Of a stretch of 64,000 nt of DNA, positions 51,501 to 61,646 are shown piece after piece (within the stretch, counting starts at the first letter, position 1; each line of letters opens with the position of its first letter). Where the stretch lies: positions 4,087,501-4,151,500 of the forward strand of contig OY855912.1 of NCBI GenBank assembly GCA_963693305.1, written 5' to 3'. The notes below the pieces were generated by a model. The model was not told the DNA's origin and searched no databases. It saw nothing but the letters and a program-made list of their open reading frames with translations. Source of the DNA: Meandrina meandrites (taxonomy: Eukaryota; Cnidaria; Anthozoa; Scleractinia; Meandrinidae). Position numbers and translations under genes: made by a program.

Positions 51501-54500
51501 GAACCGAGATGACCACACGTCAACGTAGAAGAAATCAGCTGCATCATCCAAGGCCTTGCCATTGTTTCCAACATTCACCCGAACTTTGGTCTCAATTGTT
51601 CTGCTGTGTGGTCCAGTTTGGCAAGTGATTTCCGTAGAACTCGCTGAAGTGACAGTACATTCGGTACCATCGATGGTGACAACGTTGTCGCTTTGCGTGT
51701 TGCTGAATCCTGATCCACGAATAGTGAGAGTAGTCCCCCCTCCCGTACCCCCTCGGGATGGTGTGACGGACGTTATTTGAGAGGTCATTGCAAGTTTGTA
51801 AGTAAAACCGCTACTCAGGGTGGAGGTTAGGCCGTTCAAGGTTATCTCAATGTCACATACTTGATCATTGCTCTCTAGAGCGTGACTTGGTGCTTCGCAA
51901 GATATTTCTGCAGTGGTGGTGCTGTGATCCGAATTAAGGGTGCACTCGTTGCCACATATGTTAATCGCTGCAGTCTCATCAAAACCGTGACCTTGAAGCA
52001 CGAGTACGCGTCCGCCTCCAAAGCCACTTTCATTGGGATTCACGTTATCTATATCTAAACTATACGTAAAGGAAAGGCCCGATGTAGCCCACCCTCTGCC
52101 CGGAACCAACACGTCAACATTGTATGAGCCAGCAGCATGTGCAGCCAGCGTACAAACAACACTACCGTCCGCCGAACTGATTACTGCGCATGGCACATCT
52201 CCAATGTGAACTTCGACTTCATCTTGTGAAGGATTTAAACCGCTCCCTAAAATAGTCAACTCGTCACCGCTTTTCCCGGATGTTGGCGAAATCGAAGTCA
52301 GAACTGGAGTCGCTGCCTGAGTGAACGCAAAGCTCAGTGATGGAAATGGGTTGTTAACATTTCTGCGTCGCCGTGACGCCCCACCGGAATCAACCATGAC
52401 TTGTAAGGTAACTGCGTTACTGAGAGGGTGTGGTGGTGTCACGCATTCAATTACTCCATACGAGACCCTGACAATTTCACACGGGCTGCCACCGACTGTC
52501 ACGGTAGTTTTGCCTGGAATTGGATTGAAACCATTTCCTTCTATAGTAACGGTCAAGCCTCCATGGATGCTACTTTGGGTTGGTGATATTGAGGTTACTA
52601 ATGGCTCACTGAAAACAATGTCTGACACATCATCAAAGTCCGCGTTTCCCTTTCCAGACACGTGAATCACTATTTTGTGACTTCCAAAGACGATTCCTGG
52701 CAGTTCACATTTGAGTAATAGTGATACGACTTCTGTTACAATGCAGATTTCGTTACCCACTGTTACTGTCACGTCTGAAGCACTGGCTGGAAGGAGTGAC
52801 ACTTGGAAGCGGAATTCAGTCTGAGGACTGCTTACATTGGCCGGAGTCACTGCGCTTACCACAGGGGTCCTGGAACTTGCGAAGTTGTATTCACAATCCG
52901 TGCTGTCAGCGGCAACGCACTCACTGTCACTGCCATCGACGGCTACAGTGACTTGCTGTGCTTGGTCGACGCTTGCTTGTGTTCTGCAAACTATGTTGTC
53001 GAATGACGAGCTAATGACATGGCAACCAGTGGAACCAATACGAACGATATTGTCATCAACGATGTCACTAAATCCATTACCTGTTATGGTGAGTAGAGTA
53101 CCACCCGCCTGGGAACCAGTCCCTGGCGAAAGGCTCGTCACACTCGGTTTCAACACGAAGTATGTTGCGTCACCTGCATCTGCTCGGACAAACGCGAAGC
53201 CTCGGTTCAGTACCTTCACTGATACATGGAGTGGTACACCAGCATTGGGATGTTCCGCTGTACTTAGCTGACAAGTGATTGCTGACTCATTAGAAGAGAT
53301 CACCTCGCAGACGTGCGAGCCGAAAGTCACTTGATTGTGGCACGACTCGTTACTGAAGCCATTTCCCTGGACTGTTATTACAGTTTTGCTTGTGCCTTCA
53401 GCTGGTGTTACAGATGATACTGTAGGAGTGCTGCATTCGGAGTAGGTAAAATCAAACCTGTCACTGCTATGATCCTCAGCTTCCTGCAGGAAGTTGCACC
53501 CAGGAATCACATCTGTCCTGCCGGTCTCGCAGGTTGGAGAGGAGACTTGGGACGAGGTGATATTATAAAGCACTTCAAATCCTAAACAAAATAATTAGAA
53601 AAAATGTATTCGATATTTATGCAATTTTTCTAATGATTTGTTTCTGTCTGTCGTATGAAAAAAGAACTTCGAAGACAGGAAAAAATTTGAAGATAATCGA
53701 TTCACGGCTGCCCTAGTTTAACTTACAATGGATATGATGCAGCTAACACATGCGTCAGTCCATAATTTACAACAAGTTCACAATAACTGCTGAATGCTTG
53801 TTTGCAATTAAGGTGCTGTTTATTAAAAATTCAGTAGTACAAATAAAGTAAATAAGTATTCTTGTAGGAGTAACCTAATGAATCTGCTTCACTGCTTTGT
53901 ACTTCAAATAACAGAAGAATTTGTCTCACCGTCTATCTTTAACCTGATTGGTCCGCTCTGCGTTCTAAATGACAGCACTCTGACCACACCCTTCATTCTA
54001 ACTGATCCGCTCCCAGCGTAGTAGTACACTCCTGGCTCCAAAAACCTACAGGAAATGTCAACAAATAGCTATTAACATATAGGTGCGTTGCGCATTACGT
54101 GACAGTTTCATTGTCACGAAACAAAGATAACGCGGGTATAACGAACTTCAATCATGATAGCCGTTAATGGGGGAAATGCTGTCTGATTGGGATAGCTAAC
54201 TGCCACCTCGTAACAAAGATTGCTCTAGAGGATTTTGTTTCAATTTCCGATTACCAAGAGTTTTTTATGCTCTCTGAGTAACTCTAGTTCTTTGTTCTCG
54301 CGAGCGTGGCACGCGAGGCTAGTATACCTCATGCGCGAGGCGCGAGTCAGCCAGAATGCCAGAGAAACCCTCCCGCTGCAATACTCGTTTACCGCGCTTG
54401 TGGTTTCTTAAACGCAGTAAACCACCATCCGCGTAAGCCGCTTAATGAACATCTTGGAAAAAGTCTACTCACAAAGACGTTTTTCCATGTCTTACAGCAA

Positions 54501-57500
54501 GTTGCCCAAAAGTGCGACCTCTTTAATTTTATTCACATTCTTACATGCAGACATTATCCAATCAGAAGCCGAGTACGGCTTCCAGTTGATCTCATTGGAT
54601 AAAATCTACACGAAAGAATGTCAATAAATTAAAGTGGTCACACTTTTGAGCTCCTGTAACTTGAGATTGCTGTAACTTCAATTTCTCACACACAGATTCT
54701 TCACCTTATGCTGAAGATCCCAGTCTTGCTGGGACCGCTGCTGTGAAATCCAGTTCCATCGTAATCAAAAGAGGATGGATTACTCGTCTGGTACACGTTA
54801 TAGACTGCATCGGAAAGTTCCTGTCCGGTCCAGCGCCACTACGTTAAAAAGAATAACAAAACTTCAAACAAAAGAACACAGATGCCCAAGGAAGATGCTG
54901 TCTGGGTTTGAAAACGACTGATTCAGGTTCTGACGGCTACAGTTAGTATTTTTATGCATCTGAACTTTGTATGGAAGTCTTTGCAAATAACAATAATCAT
55001 CAGCATCACTATCACCTTCGTCCTTATTATTAGATTATTATTAATCGTCCTCTAACATGTCAATACTAATCCCTTTTGACTTAGCTGTTGAACTTACCTC
55101 CACAGTGTCGCCTTGGTGACAGGTCACGTGCTTTGGTGACCATTCATAGCCAAGCCCAAAGTCTGATAAAAAGAATATTGTGCCGCAAGTCAGTGCAAAA
55201 TCAATGATTACTCGTTCGTTACGGTTATTACTTAAAGCCGTAAAGTTTGACTCGAAACCCTCAGAAAACGATGTTATATTTTCTTTTTGAATCCTACAAT
55301 TCGAGTATTATTATTCTCGTTCCAAGATTGCAAGCCAAGACGATAACGAAAAGGAAAATAATTGTTTTTATATTTTTGCAGCGACCTGTAACATTTAATA
55401 TTGCTATGTGCACTAACTGATTTATGACTGAAAAAAATTCGCTATGTCTTCAATGAGCACCTTCTTACAAAAAGCTCTTGAAATGAATGCCCCCCCCCCC
55501 CCCCTAAAGCGGCGCCTTCTAGAGCTTTTCGTTATTTTTCAGATGTCGTTCTGAAGTTTCCATTGTACGAAATTGCTTTGCACTTGAAAATTAATTCCCC
55601 ATGTCCCCACCAAACGTGTACCAGCTTTCATTTATCTCATATGCATAAGAAATTCACTTCATCAGCTCGATAAGACATAACCTACAGAGATAGTATTTAA
55701 CCTACCTGGATGATAATACATAACCTACAGAGATGGTATTCAACTTACCCGGATGCGATCCACTGTTATCAACCTTGACAGTTTCATACATATCATCCGT
55801 TTCACAAGTCACGTGAGTATCGTTGAATGACGTAATTCGACAGGATCTGCCCTGTACCGTGACATCAGCACGTGACTCGTTAGATCCAAAGCCTCGACCA
55901 GTGATAACCACGTTCGTTCCACCTTCTACCGAGCCAATCGGAGGAGAGATTGAGTACACCTCAAGGACGTATTCAAATTTGCTATGTTCCTCAGGTGTCA
56001 CGGCAAAACCTTTTCCTGGCGTGACCACCCGAACTGGAAATTTCCCCGGAGGGTGACGTGGCGACAAGCAAGTAATCTCTGCCTCACTGACACTTTGTAT
56101 AATGCAGTTTCCATCTCCTATTTGCACCGTTGTCGTGTTCGAAAAACCGGAACCGGAAATGGTAATAACTTCGCCACCGCTGACACGACCTTGCCGCGGG
56201 CTCAAATCGGTGACTTGAATATCTAGCGAAGAATCATACTCAAAAGCATTGGAAACAGTGGCCGAACTATCATCGATCAAGATTTCCACATCGACAGTTC
56301 CTGCAGCATGCTCAGTGGTTGTACACGTGATTTGAGACATGCTGATAGTTATGATGTCACAAGGAGAACCATCAAGAGACACTGTGGCATTTTCTTTATT
56401 GTTGCCAAAGCCGCTGCCAGATATTGCGATGATCTGTCCGCCAGCCGTGCTGCCGCTGGATGGTGTGACTGAGGTAGCACTAATGACGTAAGTGAAGTTG
56501 AGTTGCTGAGCATTTTCAGCCCAACCTTTACCTCTTACAAGCACCTTGACCGGGTGGCTTCCACCAGGACCGTAATCTAAAGTAGAAACAAGCAGATTTA
56601 CTGATTGATTGTATCAAAACTATTCACGTCTGGCCAATCAGAACAACTGCTATGAACTCAATTAGCCAATCAGAACTCCAAGCGAAATCATACAACCAGA
56701 GCCAAGCGGAGAAAAACGAGTTTAAATGGAGCGGAATTGGTTTTACATTGGAAAACAAAACAAACATGAAGTTACTTTCAAACGTTAGTTAAAGGAATGC
56801 TTCTTTTGCCCAGATAAATGTCTTAGTGATTCTATGTACGGAAGTTTTTTGGTAAACTAAGACGGAAGAACATTTACCTGCTCGACATGTGATATTGTCA
56901 GAAGTGCTTGTAAGAATGACGCAGGTAGCTCCTCCTATTGTCACAACATTTTCTTCATTTACTGTGGAAAATCCTTCGCCAAGAAGAGTGATAACTGTTC
57001 CAATGCCCGAGGGCCCGCCTGGACCAGACGAGGGTGATATAGAGGTTAGGTTGGGTGTCTGATCTGCTGAATATTCAAAGGAGCAGTTGTTGCCTTGACG
57101 ACATGAGCCAATGATGTCATTCACAACTACCACAACCTGAAGAGAAACGTTTAAAAATGAATGAACGAATGACTGAAGGCGCGGAGCGATGGAAGAATGT
57201 CGCACGAATTATTAGGCAAGCAAGACAGTAATCTAATTGTTATAGTAAGATTCTAACTCATTTTTTTCTTCAGACAATGGATTCCAATTATTTATATAGC
57301 GCAGGCCCCATTTACGCATGAACTAGCATTATACTTCACGCTTAAGCAAACCGCGCGCGGACTGAATTGTCATTTGAAACTTTCACCAGTTCACTGAACA
57401 ATTTAGACGTTTTAAAACTCGCTTAACGATAAATGTCGTTCTTGAATTCAGACTTCTTGGGGATTGAATTATCCACTAAAATTTTGTTATAAATTTCCTC

Positions 57501-60500
57501 CATAACGAGAAGATGTTGCCATGCTGTAAACGACCTTCAACTGGCTAAGTATCAGGCGATATTCCGCGCGATTTCGCAGGATAATTGTTAAATATCATGT
57601 AAACCACTCACTTGAGGTCGAGTTGTCGGCATTCGTAAAAATTCCCCAGGTATAGGATCCAGGAATAAACCACCATTCTCAATGGTTTTGACTTCGGTAG
57701 TGACTTGAACACCGCGAAGTGCGCTACCATTGATCTTCATTTCGGGATGGTTGCCTCCATGGGTCTTCCATGTGACTATCCATTCGTACCTTGAACAATG
57801 ACCAGTTCTCTCCACCTCAATAACACCTTCCTGGATATCTTCCTCGATGCGATCTTTGAGTCTCACGGCAGTTATGTGAGCAGGGAGTTCTGGAATTAAA
57901 ATAAAATTCGAGTAAAAATGTAACAAATTGCAGGGGGTTGTCCCAGCATTGCATTGCGCATCCTTACTGCGCATAATTTCACGCGTGATTAGCGCGCGCA
58001 AATTAAAAAATGGCGGCTTTTTCTTTACTATACGGCTTGACCTCGCCAGAGAGCTAAGTCATCATTTTCTCGAAAACGTGTACGGCGACCTACCGTTTTT
58101 TTCTATTGTTTTAAATTTAGTAAAAAATTCTTTTTGTGAAATAAATATGTACTAATTCTCAGTGTTGAATAAGAAAAATTCGTCCGAAACATGAATTAAG
58201 CAAGCAATCGCGACTAACCGTGGTGATATTATAAGGATTTATTGGGTATAAACAAGGTGTTGTTGCTCCTAAACGAGCACGGGGACTCCAATTTTTGTTT
58301 TTTAAATTTAAGTTCCAATAAGACAAACCGGTCAATAGGCAAAGTTTAACTAAAATCTCAGTGCAGGTTCTATTTCAGTGGAATGACCTTAAGATACATT
58401 ATAGATAGAAAACAACAACAGCAACAACAACAACAACAAAAACAAAAACATGCCACCAAAGAACTTAACATGGCATAATAAGCTCAAATTGAAAGGCCAC
58501 TTAGTTTCCGAAGATGAGCGGGGTCTATGCAAGCTAAGAGATAGTGAGCAGTTCAATGGCTTTGAAAGTACGTCATAGATCTCGGTAAATTCTTAGTAGC
58601 CGTCCTCTACAAAACAACAGAGACCTTACGCAACAGGACGGCGACGCCGAGGACAACGCCTGGTGAAAAATGAATTTATATTTTACTCTAGAATCTCGCG
58701 ATTATTCAGATGTATTCAGCGTATCTGTCGGTTTAAGAACTGGCTCAAGCTAAATGTGTAAAGAGAGCGTTCTACTCCAAAAAGAAAAATTAAAAATTTG
58801 CCGTCGTGGTTCGCGTTGTCCAGAATACGCAGAATTGGGTCATTTTACGTTGTTGATTTGCAGAGAACGGCTAGGAAATGTACCAAGACTTCAAACGCAC
58901 GTGCAGAGCTATTGTTCTGCTCATTAAGCCTTTTGTTTGGTGACGTTCTCGTTGCCGTTGCCGTCGTAGTTTGCGTAAGCTCCCTAACAACGTGAAGAGA
59001 CTGAATAGAGCGTGGTTTGGTGAACGTGAAACACAATGGCCAACAATTTGCTTTGTAAGTTTCTATTTGGAAGTGAAAGCTGTCTTTACACATTCATTCC
59101 AGCATGGTACTACCACTGGTAGATAAACTCGTCTGGCAGTGAAAGCCCAGTCCTTTTACAAGGAATTAAAGACCGCCATTTACATGTAGCACCCACCTTT
59201 GATTAAAATTCCATTATATTCAATGTCAAAAGTTCCTCGGATCGGAGGTGAAGCTTCTTGCACTCGCTTGACTTGTGCGCTCGAGTTAAGACCATCCACG
59301 GTGAACGTGGCATGATCGTCATCTCCATTCTCCCCCTGAATGGTCTCGGCAAAAGCAAGCAGTGGCAGGGGGGAGCCGCAGTTTGCAGGGAGAAGACAGA
59401 TGGTCCAGTTTGTTTCCGAATTTATTTCTACTTTAAAGTCTTTGATGAGAAAGCCGTTTGGTTTGGCGGCATTACTAATCGGTGTAACTGAAAAAAAAAT
59501 ATAAACTTATTCATCACGGACATATTATTAACTGTTTTCGAATGTTTCATGTTTCTAGGTTAAGATAAGATAAGATAAGATTTTATTGTACACTCCTTAA
59601 AAGGTTTTCAGTCAACAATATAATACATGAAGTGAAATAAAATGTAAAATGTAAAATATATATATTTAAAGTACACTAGATATATATAATGTATAAAGTA
59701 CACTAGTTATATATTAATAAAAAAATAGAAAGAAAAATGAAAGGTTCCATAGGTTCCATCATTATTACCTTTATCTTGAGGCTAGAGCCCCTAGTAAAAC
59801 GTATGGTAGTGTTTAAGTCATCGCAAACAATTTCATCCCCTGCGATGTCTTCCGACAACAAATATTTTGTCCACTGAGGCTTTTTTGTTTCATTGTAGAA
59901 TTTTGGCGGCAGCGGAAAGGGAGCGTTCATATGATCACTTTTTTTATCGAAAAATAAAAAACGGTTTTACATATAGAGTACTAACGTTGCAAGCTCAACC
60001 CTTTTGATCCCGATAAAATTTACTGTATCCTCGTGCCCAGGGCCACGCACTTTTTAAATGACATGTCGTAGACCACGCGATCAAAGGAAACGGAGGCTTT
60101 TGGAACGAGAAGGAATTTTTTGTAAACACTTACTAGTTAGGCCAGTCTTTCCAATCCACACGTTGTCGACGCACACGTCTTCCTCGGAGCCTTCCTTGCG
60201 CTCAATTTCAATGCTGTTCATTTCAACAAACTGGGCTTGTAGTCCAAACTCCTCGCTGATTTTAGACCAGACATTTATACACGAGAACCCCCAGTTAGCT
60301 AACTGCGAAGAGCTTCTAACGAACTCATACCGACGTGTAGAGTATTGCTCGTCGCCATTTTCATCTGTGTTTTTCATCTGAAATTTGACTTGTTCTTTTA
60401 TGGGGCCTTTGTAAGCGAAGCAAAACTAAAGGAAGGTAAAACAAGATAATTAAGACATAAGAGTGTTGTCAAGAGCTCACCAAGCCGGCGCTATAATACG

Positions 60501-61588
60501 GATTTCATCGCATGCATAAAGCAGCTGGCAGTACTTTCATGTGGTACTGTTTATTATGCTATATAAGTTAGTTTTTACTTTTAAGTCTGTGGATGAAACC
60601 CTTGTGTGTGACCATTCAAATGAAAGCTATTGAGCAGTACTTTCATGTGATACTGTTTCTTATGCTGTACAAGGTGGTTCTAAATCTGAAACCCTAGTGT
60701 GTGACCATTTAAATGAAGGCTATCGAGCAATACGTTCATGGGGTTCTGTTTACTGTGCTGTTCAATGTGTTTCTAACTTCTAAGTCTACGGATGAAACCC
60801 TAGTGTGTGACTATTCAAATGAAAACTATCGACTGGTACTTTCATATGGTACTGTTTATTATGCTGTACAAGGTGGTTCTAACTTTTAAGTCTACGGATG
60901 GAACCCTAGTGTGTGACTATTCAAATGAAAACTATCGACTGGTACTTTCATGTGGTACTGTTTATTATGCTGTACAAGGTGGTTCTAACTTTTAAGTCTA
61001 CGGATGAAACCCTAGTGTGTGACTATTCAAATGAAAACTATCGACTGGTACTTTCATGTGGTACTGTTTATTATGCTGTACAAGGTGGTTCTAACTTTTA
61101 AGTATGCGGATGAAACCCTAGTGTGCGACCATTCAATTGAAAACTATCGATTAGTACTTTCGTGTGGTATTGATTAGTATTTTATGCAAGGAGGTCTGTG
61201 GCTCAAACCCTAACCACTACTCACCCACTTATATCTGGAGATTTTATACCTAGGTTGAGGATTTTCAACAAGGTAAGAGGAGTAATAAGCTCTCCAAAGA
61301 ATCGATGGATTTTTTAAACAAAATCTGCCACAAAATGGGTCCATGTCTGAAACCCTTTCACCAGATTCATCTCCAAGAACATCACCTTCAAACTCTTCGT
61401 GAAAGATGGGACTCGCTAAACGGAAGAAAAGAAAACGAACCGTGTTGTTAATGAACAGTGAAAGGTTTTAACACCAAATATGTGGTATGACACCTTAGTC
61501 AAAATTCATCGATAGCTCTAAGTTAATAAACAAACAAGCAGATCAATAAACAACAGAGAAAAACAGACAGGTCGACAAAATATAGTTA

Positions 61589-61646
<58 letters not shown>

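Noticed and set aside
59760..59930. Minus-strand open frame ([18 protein letters not shown]) with a possible donor, inside an intron of the giant gene.
   Set aside because: Exon 60134 (phase 1) joins perfectly to exon 59487 (phase 1); including this piece needs a phase-2 acceptor and a phase-0 donor, which breaks the frame. Possibly a decayed exon.
60807..61101. Two identical 62-codon plus-strand frames.
   Set aside because: Each is the 106-bp satellite read across frames; the repeat period is not a multiple of three.
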